Assembly: GCA_013285425.1 (NCBI GenBank)
Contig: CP053447.1
Location: 2,486,001-2,550,000 of the forward strand
Length of the DNA stretch: 64,000 bases
Reading direction: 5' to 3'
Origin: Ignavibacteriota bacterium
GTDB lineage: Bacteria; Bacteroidota; Ignavibacteria; Ignavibacteriales; Ignavibacteriaceae
Shown here: one piece after another, positions 37,310-45,709 of the stretch
Layout: each line of letters starts with the position of its first letter
Numbering within the stretch: the stretch's first letter is position 1
Made by a program: the position numbers and the translations under genes
Notes under the pieces: generated by a model
Seen by the model: only the letters and a program-made list of their open reading frames with translations
What the model was told of the DNA's origin: nothing
Databases searched by the model: none

Positions 37310-38620
37310 ATGAAAATTAAATTAACATCATTATTATTATTTATTATTCTATTTAGCACAATCTCTATTATTAAGTCTCAAACCACAATAGAAGTTAATT
37401 CTGAGAATATCTATCGGGGTGAACTTTTAGAATTAGGGATTGATCCACAAAACAATCAGCAGGTTTTAGATTCATTACATTCAGAATCCATCTATACTCG
37501 TTACATAGTTGAAAACTATTGTCGGATTAATATATTACAAGATGCAATTCCATATTTGAAGGATCGCTTAGGCATAACAGGTTATCAAAATAATTTATTC
37601 CCAGGAATAAATAGATACTCAGAAAAAATTGCGATAATTTCAGCATTAATTGAACTTGGGGATACAAGTCTTGATCGCAATACCTTAAAAGGGGCAATAG
37701 ATTATTTAAATGGTGACACAATTAAGTGTCTGGAATACTATTCTATTACAGGGTATTTAGCGCAAAAATATAATGATATTTATGGTTGGGATGGTGTTAA
37801 ACGAGAATTTCGACAACAATATCTTAACAACTCAATACCTTTGGATTCATACAAATACTTAGTTGTTTTCCCTCTTGTCAAAACAATAGTCCGTGATTCA
37901 ATATTAGTATTTTATAAAGAAATAGTACTTAATAAAAATGAAGAAATTAATATTAGACTAGTTGCTCTAAATTATTTGTATGAAGAGAATTCAGAATTGC
38001 TTCAGGATATATGTGTTGAAATTATTAACAATTCGGATGAAAGCCTATCATTATTAAAAAAATCATTTGAAATATATAAAGAAATATCTCCAAATAATTA
38101 TCTTGACTTAATAATAGAAAAATTTAATAGTGACACTATAAGTATAATAACTTTAGAAAAATTAATTGAATTAAATAAGCCTTCGGTTTACAAGATAGTA
38201 GTAGATAAATATAAATCAATAACAAATGTTGATTTGGTTTTCCCTGAATTTAAAAATGCACTTTTTAATGAAACTTTATATCTACTTGATGAAAGTGAGC
38301 CAAATGTTTCATTTATTGACAGTTTACAATCAACTATTAGTTATTTCTCAAATATTGGTTGGATTGGTAATCTAAATTTTATTAATGAGTTAGACTTTAT
38401 CCTATCAGAATTAAAAAGCTCAACTAATAATTTAGATTCAAATAACATTGACGCAGGAATTCGTCTATTTAGAAAAGCAATTAATTTTGCATTTAATGAT
38501 TCCTCAGATATAACCAATAGATTTATAGACAAATATGTTTATAATTTTTTAAGTATTAATACATATAATATTTATTATAAAATATTTAAAAATATTTGGT
38601 TGAAGAAATTTATGAAGTAA
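37310..38620 (+). CDS. Exported helical-repeat partner protein, divergent or rearranged C-terminus
   Basis: About 436 residues from the ATG at 37310, which follows GGAAGG at a good distance; a GTG at 37295 is less likely. Signal peptide MKIKLTSLLLFIILFSTISIIKSQ. Helical-repeat body (SIYTRYIVENYCRINILQDAIPYLKDRLG). WIGNLNFINELDFIL corresponds to the NWLGDLxFSNELKNIL of sister genes, but the conserved DRLPKP ending is missing. The stop TAA is followed in the same frame after 12 nt by the next TIG/Ig-like segment, suggesting a rearrangement joining two partner types. It is the partner of the HEKKH cassette. Confidence 0.6.
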   Translation: MKIKLTSLLLFIILFSTISIIKSQTTIEVNSENIYRGELLELGIDPQNNQQVLDSLHSESIYTRYIVENYCRINILQDAIPYLKDRLGITGYQNNLFPGINRYSEKIAIISALIELGDTSLDRNTLKGAIDYLNGDTIKCLEYYSITGYLAQKYNDIYGWDGVKREFRQQYLNNSIPLDSYKYLVVFPLVKTIVRDSILVFYKEIVLNKNEEINIRLVALNYLYEENSELLQDICVEIINNSDESLSLLKKSFEIYKEISPNNYLDLIIEKFNSDTISIITLEKLIELNKPSVYKIVVDKYKSITNVDLVFPEFKNALFNETLYLLDESEPNVSFIDSLQSTISYFSNIGWIGNLNFINELDFILSELKSSTNNLDSNNIDAGIRLFRKAINFAFNDSSDITNRFIDKYVYNFLSINTYNIYYKIFKNIWLKKFMK

Positions 38621-39556
38621 ATCCCGATTCAGTTGCAAAAAGGAAGTAATAATATTTATACCGAACTTATAGGAACCGGGTTTGAGAAAAATTCAATTTT
38701 CTATTGGAACGAAAATTATATTTTAGACTATGAGTATATTTCACCAGACAGAGTAATCCTTTTTTTAAAAGACTCACTTTTAACGGAGGAGTCAGTAAAT
38801 AAAATTGGAGTAGCTAATGAAATTGCAAGTTACTCTAATCAATTGAATTTTTACGTTACCGATTCATTTAATCCAAACCTTGTAGTAAACCTAAAAAACA
38901 GTTTAGGTAACCAGATACCAGCCAGCAATGTAATGTATTATGAGTCCGCCGCAGGCGGATGGAAAGATGCAGTAAACAACGGTGACGGAACATTTACAGT
39001 TATAACAACTAAACCAACAGTAAGCATAAGAATGTTCTACGAGTATGCAAATCAGACAGTTCATAATGTGACTGCACAAAATAATACTTATACATTTACA
39101 ACAGTAAACGCAGCAGTTGAGTTAAGAAACAGTTCTGGTAATTTAATAGATCAAGGCACAGTTCAATATTACGCAGGAGCGTGGAGAAGTTTTGGCACAA
39201 CTGTAAACGGTGTAGCAAATAAAGAACTACTTCCAATCAATTACAGCTTTAGAATGATTTATGAATACGTTCCGCTTGACAAACAGCAGGATATAAGCAC
39301 AAACAGTACTGTAACTTTCTCAACAGTATTGTGCACAGTAAAAGTAACAAAAGCAAATGGACAGCCATTATCAGGTGCAAGCACAAAATATTATTCAGGT
39401 GCTTGGAGAGATATTGGTTTAACAAATGCAAACGGAGAAGCAGCAAAAGAGCTGCTGCCAAAGAGCTTAAATTTCAGAGCAGCATCAGGAAATGTAAGTA
39501 AGGATAAACAGCAGGATATCGGAGTAAATAATTTAGTGGAGATTCAATTACCGTAA
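38621..39556 (+). pseudogene. Headless TIG/Ig-like tail of a partner protein
   Basis: A frame open after the preceding stop, with TTG 38633 as its first start and 307 residues. A TIG-like domain (YTELIGTGFEKNSIFYWNENY) is followed by three Ig-like repeats (NLVVNLKNSLGNQIPASNVMYYE; VELRNSSGNLIDQGTVQYY; KVTKANGQPLSGASTKYY). It ends in DIGVNNLVEIQLP, near-identical to the ends of the 39976 and 42962 genes. It lacks a signal peptide and an N-terminal body. An alternative frame just upstream (VEEIYEVNPDSVAK) looks like the missing start of the TIG domain, so this is a frameshifted remnant. Confidence 0.65.
38876..39556 (+). repeat. Ig-like tail repeat, copy 1
   Basis: A block of about 680 bp encoding three Ig-like units. 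Near-identical copies are at 41395-42300 (with one unit duplicated) and 44275-44959. It includes the palindrome TCCGCCGCAGGCGGA at 38945-38959 inside the coding sequence. Confidence 0.85.
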
Positions 39557-39816
39557 TAATTAGTAATTAATAATTAAGAATTGAAACACATTGATTACAC
39601 TTAACTACACAAATAGAAAAGATCAGTTTAATCTGTTTAATCCGTGTTCCAATCAGCGAAAGCTGCAGGGGGTTACGGGATCAAGAAAAACAAACGCAGT
39701 GGTTCTCATTGGAACAAGATTTCTTCTTTACACAAAGCGTTTCATAGAAGATAACAATGCAGCAATACTACAATGGAACAATTATTACTTAACTACCAGC
39801 AAATAAAATAATTAAC
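39557..39816 (+). repeat. Trailer repeat plus first part of the leader repeat
   Basis: About 39580-39675 is the trailer (ACATTGATTACACTTAACTACAC... AGCTGCAGGGGGTTAC). About 39752-39835 is the start of the leader (AACAATGCAGCAATACTAC... CTCTTGACAAAAAGGG). At that point it joins an effector tail instead of the rest of the leader. Confidence 0.75.
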
Positions 39817-39970
39817 AACAGCTCTTGACAAAAAGGGAAAATTAATATTTGAAGCAGGGGATGGTTTTGAGGGATCGTTTAGAACGGTTGCATTTCTTTG
39901 GAATGCTGGTGAAAAGGATTATCATAAAGACGTTTTTAATAATTTGAAAAAATTCTTACCAAGGAGATAA
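39817..39970 (+). pseudogene. C-terminal tail of a third effector type
   Basis: A frame without its own start reads KGKLIFEAGDGFEGSFRTVAF, then LWNAGEKDYHKDVFNNLKKFLPRR and TAA. It is fused to the leader repeat at AAAAGGGAAA and ends 5 bp before the next ATG, overlapping its AAGGAG ribosome binding site. It matches neither the lysozyme-like nor the HExxH tails by eye. It is probably what remains of the effector paired with the FG-GAP protein. Confidence 0.5.
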
Positions 39971-39975
39971 ATAAA

Positions 39976-42300
39976 ATGAAAAATCATTACATAGTATTAA
40001 CGTTTTTAATGTTGTTTATTACTCCAAATATTCTTTATGCACAGTATGGTTCTAGTATAGACAGTATAAATATAGCTCAACAATTATATAATTTATTAAA
40101 TACAAACTATATAGTAAACGAGATAGTTGATGTGAGCGTTGCAGAAAGTATAGGAGGCAAGTTTGGATTGATTTCAGACCCATATAATACTTTAGAGGGT
40201 GATTTGATATTTGTCGCCGAGAGAGAAACTCCAACAAATTCTGATTACTATGGTGTTACTGGTATCTTTAAAAACAATCAAATAGTTTGGAAATCAGATT
40301 TTATTAAACCATACGGTGCTAGAAATGGATCAGTATTAGCTGCTTTTGATTTGAACAATGATGGGAATGTTGACATTATAACTACCTGGTATAATAGTTA
40401 TGGCAGACTTGGTGTTCTTGATATATGGATTTATTCCTGGGATGGAATTTTAGCTTATACTATTAATCCTTTCACAGATTTTAGCTCTGGAATAGAAACT
40501 TATGAAGGTATGGGTTTCGATTTTGCAGATTATCAAGGAGATGGCGTATGGGAAATTATTGGTTATGAAGCAATGGGAGATAGCATATATGAAAATTCAG
40601 ATAATTCAATGGTTTATTCCTGGGATGGAGAAACTTATGATTATTCAGAAACACTTATAGGAAACCCCTATGAAATATTCTTCCCAAGAAACCAATTTAA
40701 TGCATTTGTAACAACCCGTGTAAATCAAAATCAACAAAATCTTTTTAATTATTTTTATTCGGTAAAAAATGGTCAGTTTAGCGCTCAAAATATTAATGAG
40801 ATAAATATTGTGGGTAATGTAGATAGCATTTTGATCCTAAATTTACCATCGAAGTGGAAAAATTTAGATTTTGGTACAGACATTACATTTAAGGAGGACA
40901 TTAAATTTGCAAACTCCAATTTTTCGATCAAAAACAAAATAATAGCTGGTGATGAGAAAGGTTTTTCTTATAGCACTAGTGGATTACCATATATCTCAAA
41001 GGCTTACCTCCGTGGATTCAACTTTACTTCCTATCATATTGAAGGGGAATTAGCTGATTACTTAAATAATTCAGTTGTTGTTCCTGTGGTAGCAGCAACT
41101 TTACCCCCAGATCCATTTGTTACAATTTATTTTATAGATACACTTATTAACTACAAAACTCGCTCCTTTGAACTCGGCTGGATAACTAACGAGACAACTG
41201 CAATCAAATACGACAGCTTATTTAACTTAGCCAAAACTCAACTTCAGCAATACAACAACAATGCTGCAAAAACAATTCTACAAACAGTATTGCAAGAAGT
41301 AGATGTTGACAGTACAAGCAATCTAACAAGCGAGGCTTATGCTTTGCTTCGGTACAATACAGAATATTTGCTAGAAAAAATACCTCTGTCATCACCAAAT
41401 CTATTGGTAAAGTTAACCAGCAGTCTAGGTAACCAGATACCTGCAAGTAATGTGATGTATTATGAGTCCGCCGCAGGCGGATGGAAAGATGCTGTAAACA
41501 ACGGTGATGGTACGTTTACGGTAATAACAACTAAACCAGCAGTAAGCATAAGAATGTTTTACGAGTATGCAAATCAGACAGTTCATAATGTGCCTGCACA
41601 AAATAATACTTATACATTCCAAACAGTCAATGCTTCTGTTCAATTAAAAAATAGTTCCGGTAATTTGATTGATCAGGGCACAGTTCAATATTACGCAGGA
41701 GCGTGGAGAAGTTTTGGCACAACTGTAAACGGAGTAGCAAATAAAGAACTACTTCCAATCAATTACAGCTTTAGAATGACTTATGAATTTGGGAGTTTAG
41801 ACAAACAACAAAATCTTTCTTCTGATCCAACAGTAGTTTTCCAAACAGTAAACGCAGCAGTTGAGTTAAGAAACAGTTCTGGTAATCTAATAGATCAGGG
41901 CACAGTTCAATATTACGCAGGAGCGTGGAGAAGTTTTGGCACAACTGTAAACGGAGTTGCAAACAAAGAGCTACTTCCAATCAATTACAGCTTCAGAATG
42001 ATTTATGAATATGTTCCGCTTGACAAACAGCAGGATATAAGCACAAACAGCACTGTAACTTTCTCAACAGTATTGTGCACAGTAAAAGTAACAAAAGCAA
42101 ATGGACAGCCATTATCAGGTGCAAGCACAAAATATTATTCAGGTGCGTGGAGAGATATTGGTTTGACAAATGCAAACGGAGAAGCAGCAAAAGAGCTGCT
42201 TCCAAAGAGCTTAAATTTCAGAGCAGCATCAGGAAATGTAAGTCAGGATAAGCAGCAGGATATCGGAGTAAATAATTTAGTGGAGATTCAGTTACCGTAA
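39976..42300 (+). CDS. Exported FG-GAP-like/Ig-repeat partner protein
   Basis: A 774-residue protein with an AAGGAG ribosome binding site and signal peptide MKNHYIVLTFLMLFITPNILYAQ. Residues about 30-230 contain FG-GAP/VCBS-like calcium-loop repeats (AFDLNNDGNVDIITTWYN; DFADYQGDGVWEIIGYE), so a propeller fold is likely. A helical segment (FNLAKTQLQQYNNNAAKTILQTVLQEV... YLLEKIPL) resembles the FIMAH-like tail of the helical-repeat partners. Four Ig-like repeats end the protein, two of them near-identical in tandem. It therefore shares its 3' modules with both other partner classes. Confidence 0.7.
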   Translation: MKNHYIVLTFLMLFITPNILYAQYGSSIDSINIAQQLYNLLNTNYIVNEIVDVSVAESIGGKFGLISDPYNTLEGDLIFVAERETPTNSDYYGVTGIFKNNQIVWKSDFIKPYGARNGSVLAAFDLNNDGNVDIITTWYNSYGRLGVLDIWIYSWDGILAYTINPFTDFSSGIETYEGMGFDFADYQGDGVWEIIGYEAMGDSIYENSDNSMVYSWDGETYDYSETLIGNPYEIFFPRNQFNAFVTTRVNQNQQNLFNYFYSVKNGQFSAQNINEINIVGNVDSILILNLPSKWKNLDFGTDITFKEDIKFANSNFSIKNKIIAGDEKGFSYSTSGLPYISKAYLRGFNFTSYHIEGELADYLNNSVVVPVVAATLPPDPFVTIYFIDTLINYKTRSFELGWITNETTAIKYDSLFNLAKTQLQQYNNNAAKTILQTVLQEVDVDSTSNLTSEAYALLRYNTEYLLEKIPLSSPNLLVKLTSSLGNQIPASNVMYYESAAGGWKDAVNNGDGTFTVITTKPAVSIRMFYEYANQTVHNVPAQNNTYTFQTVNASVQLKNSSGNLIDQGTVQYYAGAWRSFGTTVNGVANKELLPINYSFRMTYEFGSLDKQQNLSSDPTVVFQTVNAAVELRNSSGNLIDQGTVQYYAGAWRSFGTTVNGVANKELLPINYSFRMIYEYVPLDKQQDISTNSTVTFSTVLCTVKVTKANGQPLSGASTKYYSGAWRDIGLTNANGEAAKELLPKSLNFRAASGNVSQDKQQDIGVNNLVEIQLP
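41395..42300 (+). repeat. Ig-like tail repeat, copy 2 (one unit duplicated)
   Basis: Same block as 38876-39556, but the ELRNSSGNLIDQGTVQYY unit occurs twice in a row, with about 215 bp per unit. The palindrome TCCGCCGCAGGCGGA is at 41467-41481. Confidence 0.85.
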
Positions 42301-42689
42301 GAATTAATAATTAAGAATTAATAATTAAGAATTGAAACACATTGATTACACCTAACTGCACAGATAGAAAAGATCAGTTTAATCTGTTCAATCCGTGTTC
42401 CAATCAGCAAAAGCTGCAGGGGGTTACGGGATCAAGAAGAACAAACGGTGGTTCTCATTGGAACAAGATTTCTTCTTTACACAAAGCGTTTCATAGAAGA
42501 TAACAATGCAGCAATGCAGCAATGAAACAATCAATACTTAACTACCAGCAAATAAAATCATTAAAAACAGCTGTTGATAAAAGGGAAAAATAATTTTAGG
42601 TTATCAGCGGGAATAAAAACCTCCAAGCACTGCGGATAAAATTCCAAAGAAAAAAGAACAGTCAGCTTAAAACAGTGGAGTAAAACTTT
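42301..42689 (+). repeat. Trailer repeat plus full leader repeat
   Basis: About 42331-42430 is the trailer. About 42502-42689 is the leader, same as 28727-28915, ending CAGTGGAGTAAAACTTT before the ATG at 42690. No gene in this stretch. Confidence 0.8.
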
Positions 42690-42839
42690 ATGATAAAAAG
42701 TTTAGAAAAAAAATCACTTTACAAGCACACAAAAAACAATAGCTTTCGTTTCTCGTTTCTCGCAATTTCCGTCTTTCTTCTTTCGTTATCCGTTAATGCA
42801 CAACTAAAAATAAAAGAAAGAGTGGAAAATAAATACTAA
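42690..42839 (+). pseudogene. Effector signal-peptide relic, in frame with the leader ATG
   Basis: A 49-codon frame starting at the ATG that follows the leader's GGAG. It reads MIKSLEKKSLYKHTKNNSFR, then FSFLAISVFLLSLSVNAQ, then LKIKERVENKY and stop. Here the ATG is in frame with a proper signal peptide and with KIKERV, the counterpart of VIIKERV in the full effectors. The rest of the effector is deleted. It shows that the leader ATG was the original start, and it has two GTTTCTC units. Confidence 0.7.
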
Positions 42840-42840
42840 A

Positions 42841-42951
42841 ATTCCAAAGGATAGAGAAGAAGTTGATTATTCAACTGGTAAAGAGGTAAAAACTAATTAT
42901 CAATATGGTATTTATACTTGGCGTAGATATCAAGAAATAATTAATCCTTAA
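42841..42951 (+). pseudogene. Tail fragment of a lysozyme-type effector
   Basis: A frame with no start reads IPKDREEVDYSTGKEVKTNY, then QYGIYTWRRYQEIINP and TAA. It aligns with the end of the intact lysozyme-like effector (RKNYEYGEDFWSKFDN; also IPRDPNREEF further up). It lies 10 bp before a beta-propeller partner gene, which keeps the lysozyme-propeller pairing. Confidence 0.5.
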
Positions 42952-42961
42952 GATTAGAAAA

Positions 42962-44959
42962 ATGAAAACAATTATTTTTGCTTTTACAATCGTAATATTT
43001 ATCACAACAACAATTTTTTCCCAACCATTTATTTTAAATATTCGCCCAGATAGAGATACTTTAGATTATCATCAGATTTCCGAATCTGTAAGAGTATATA
43101 ATATTACGGCTGAATATCTACAAAGGATAGACCTGACTACAAATGAGACAATTGATGTTTTCAAAGATGATGAAATGATTTATAATGTATTTTACCTTAT
43201 TAAGGATTCACTTGCATTAATTGCTCAAGCAACAACCTGGTCCATTTACGATATTTATAATAATATTATCGTTAAAACTTTCCCAGCACCGTATGATTGC
43301 ATGATTGATGCAGTTTTAATAAATAATTCAATATATGGTTTCTCTTGTGATGATACTGAGTACGGTGATTTTAAAACCAAAATTTTTTTGTTGGATTTAC
43401 AAGGTAATGGTCCAATAGCTCTTTGTAAAATCCCATTTTATGGATTTGATTTAGGAATTAATTGTTCAACAAATGGAGATATACATTTTCAAATTGAAGA
43501 TACTAACTATGTTCCACTTCGAGATGATTTGACAATACTAGTTTCATTTTCAACTTTGAATAATCAGATTGTCAATCAAATGAATCTTTCAGAACTAGGT
43601 AGTACGGGAGCGAATGGATATATTTTATACAAAGGTAAAAAAGGGGTGGGAATTATTTTATCTTATTACAATTCTAACAGCGTGGAGAGTTATTTCAGAA
43701 TTTATAATTTCAATAATGGAAGTGCCTCAAATTTTATATATCACATGGGGAATGCTGAGCCGACTAATACTATTGACAACAAATATCTGATTTTATCAGA
43801 AACTGCATATAGTGCTGGGGTGGAATACAATAAGGGAAATATTTTTATTTATGATATTAATACTACTAATCTAGTTAAAACCATTAATCTTCCACCTTGG
43901 GGTAATCTCTATACTTTTGAAAACTTTCCAAACAATATCTACTATGTAAAGGATATTGAGTTACTTGAAAGACAAATCTACATTCTTAAACTGGACTCAA
44001 TTTTTAATGTATTGGATTTAACTTCTCTTAACCCATCTTCAGCAATAGTTAATTCATCTGGGTTTATATTAACCGTTAATGGAAAAGGATTTGATACGGT
44101 TTCAACAGTTTATTTTAACGGACAACCAAGGGCAACAACATTTGTATCCGATAGTGTGATAACTGCTGAGATATTATCTTCAGATGTAACAGCCGTTGGT
44201 TCTTTTCCTGTTTGGGTAACAGATAGATATTCAATTTCAGATACTTTGCAGTTTAGTGTAATGCAAGTTAGTAACCCAAACCTTGTTGTTAGTTTAAAAA
44301 ACAGTCTTGGCAATCAAATACCTGCAAGTAATGTAATGTATTATGAGTCCGCCGCAGGCGGATGGAAAGATGCAGTAAACAACGGTGATGGTACGTTTAC
44401 GGTAGTAACAACTAAACCAACAGTAAGCATAAGAATGTTTTACGAGTATGCAAATCAGACAGTTCATAATGTGCCTGCACAAAATAATACTTATACATTT
44501 ACAACAGTAAACGCAGCAGTTGAGTTAAGAAACAGTACTGGTAATCTAATAGATCAAGGCACAGTTCAATATTACGCAGGAGCGTGGAGAAGTTTTGGCA
44601 CAACTGTAAACGGAGTTGCAAACAAAGAGCTACTTCCAATCAATTACAGCTTTAGAATGATTTATGAATATGTTCCGCTTGACAAACAGCAGGATATAAG
44701 CACAAACAGTACTGTAACTTTCTCAACAGTATTGTGCACAGTAAAAGTAACAAAAGCAAATGGACAGCCATTATCAGGTGCAAGCACAAAATATTATTCA
44801 GGTGCGTGGAGAGATATTGGTCTAACAAATGCAAACGGAGAAGCAGCAAAAGAGCTGCTTCCAAAGAGCTTAAATTTCAGAGCAGCATCAGGAAATGTAA
44901 GTAAGGATAAACAGCAGGATATCGGAGTAAATAATTTAGTGGAGATTCAATTACCGTAA
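42962..44959 (+). CDS. Exported beta-propeller-like/TIG/Ig-repeat partner protein (longest form)
   Basis: A 665-residue protein with signal peptide MKTIIFAFTIVIFITTTIFSQ followed by PFIL. Propeller-like beta repeats occupy about 25-340. A TIG domain starts near 355 (LTSLNPSSAIVNSSGFILTV, then NGKGFDTVSTVYFNG). Three Ig-like repeats run to the end (DIGVNNLVEIQLP). It appears to be the complete version of the partner type; the 34847 and 45710 genes have lost the Ig tail by one deletion, and the 31053 gene is frameshifted. It is probably exported to the periplasm or surface. A lysozyme-type tail precedes it. Confidence 0.7.
   Translation: MKTIIFAFTIVIFITTTIFSQPFILNIRPDRDTLDYHQISESVRVYNITAEYLQRIDLTTNETIDVFKDDEMIYNVFYLIKDSLALIAQATTWSIYDIYNNIIVKTFPAPYDCMIDAVLINNSIYGFSCDDTEYGDFKTKIFLLDLQGNGPIALCKIPFYGFDLGINCSTNGDIHFQIEDTNYVPLRDDLTILVSFSTLNNQIVNQMNLSELGSTGANGYILYKGKKGVGIILSYYNSNSVESYFRIYNFNNGSASNFIYHMGNAEPTNTIDNKYLILSETAYSAGVEYNKGNIFIYDINTTNLVKTINLPPWGNLYTFENFPNNIYYVKDIELLERQIYILKLDSIFNVLDLTSLNPSSAIVNSSGFILTVNGKGFDTVSTVYFNGQPRATTFVSDSVITAEILSSDVTAVGSFPVWVTDRYSISDTLQFSVMQVSNPNLVVSLKNSLGNQIPASNVMYYESAAGGWKDAVNNGDGTFTVVTTKPTVSIRMFYEYANQTVHNVPAQNNTYTFTTVNAAVELRNSTGNLIDQGTVQYYAGAWRSFGTTVNGVANKELLPINYSFRMIYEYVPLDKQQDISTNSTVTFSTVLCTVKVTKANGQPLSGASTKYYSGAWRDIGLTNANGEAAKELLPKSLNFRAASGNVSKDKQQDIGVNNLVEIQLP
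44275..44959 (+). repeat. Ig-like tail repeat, copy 3
   Basis: Same block as 38876-39556, three Ig-like units. The palindrome TCCGCCGCAGGCGGA is at 44348-44362. Confidence 0.85.
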
Positions 44960-45207
44960 TAATTAGTAATTATTAATTAAGAATTGAAGCACATTGATTA
45001 CACTTAACTGCACAGATAGAAAACATCAGTTTAATCTGTTCAATCCGTGTTCCAGTCAGCGAAAGCTGCAGGGGGTTACAGCATTACAAGATATCGGTAA
45101 ATAAGAGTATAATTATCAGGTAAATATTTTCAAATAATAATTATCCGTTATTCAGATTCTCAGGAATCAATGTTTTTGTTTTGCACAAAAGTTGAGAAAG
45201 ACTGAAT
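44960..45207 (+). repeat. Trailer repeat plus orphan-type leader repeat
   Basis: About 44983-45075 is the trailer and about 45076-45207 the orphan-type leader shared with 34262 and 36311. It ends GAGAAAGACTGAAT before the ATG of the orphan cassette. Confidence 0.8.
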
Positions 45208-45693
45208 ATGAGAATAGCCGGTAAAATAAACTATCCGATACAACAGCAAAAACCACTTAAAGAAAACACAGCAGCTTATTGTTTTATTGGAGAGATTGAT
45301 TTACCAAAAACAAGCGATGGTATTCAGGTGGTGGGGCAGATTGGAGACTCTGTCAATTTAATAATTGAAACCCCTTCTCTTGGTGTTATTTGGAATTGGA
45401 AAACAAATCTTAACAGGGGAAAATCTATTTATGATGATAAAAGAATTGACGCATATAATTTTATACAAAATCATCCCAATACATATACAGAAGAGATGTT
45501 GCTAAAGTGTGCGTTTCAGAAGTACAATATGTACGGGTATGAAAAAGTGACTTAGATTATACATTATTTCTGGAGATGGGATAACTATCAAGGGAAATGG
45601 GTTGATGATGAATATATCATAAAACTTACAAAGGCAAAACACTTTAAAGAGAGATATGAAATAACCATTTGGAATATTTATAAAAGTCTTTAA
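45208..45693 (+). pseudogene. Orphan lysozyme-type cassette with an in-frame stop
   Basis: Starts MRIAGKINYPIQQQKPLKEN..., like the other two orphans. It passes VVGQIGDSVNLIIETPSLGV and IWNWKTNLNRGKS, the lysozyme-type segment, then meets TAG at 45553. The frame continues open after it (HYFWRWDNYQGKWVDDEY... IWNIYKSL) to 45693. The catalytic-glutamate region of the intact effector is missing, because the junction segment runs straight into the late part. It is inactive as a lysozyme and followed by a beta-propeller partner. Confidence 0.72.
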
Positions 45694-45709
45694 TTATCTA
45701 GGAAAATAA

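Noticed and set aside
41993..42205. Leucine-rich minus-strand ORFs opposite the Ig-like repeats (also 39249-39461, 44652-44864)
   Set aside because: They recur only because the plus-strand repeats recur; no ribosome binding site, and the composition is that of an antisense shadow.
45208..45555. Independent 115-residue small protein
   Set aside because: Its end matches the interior of the lysozyme-type effector and the frame stays open after the stop, so it is better read as a broken cassette.
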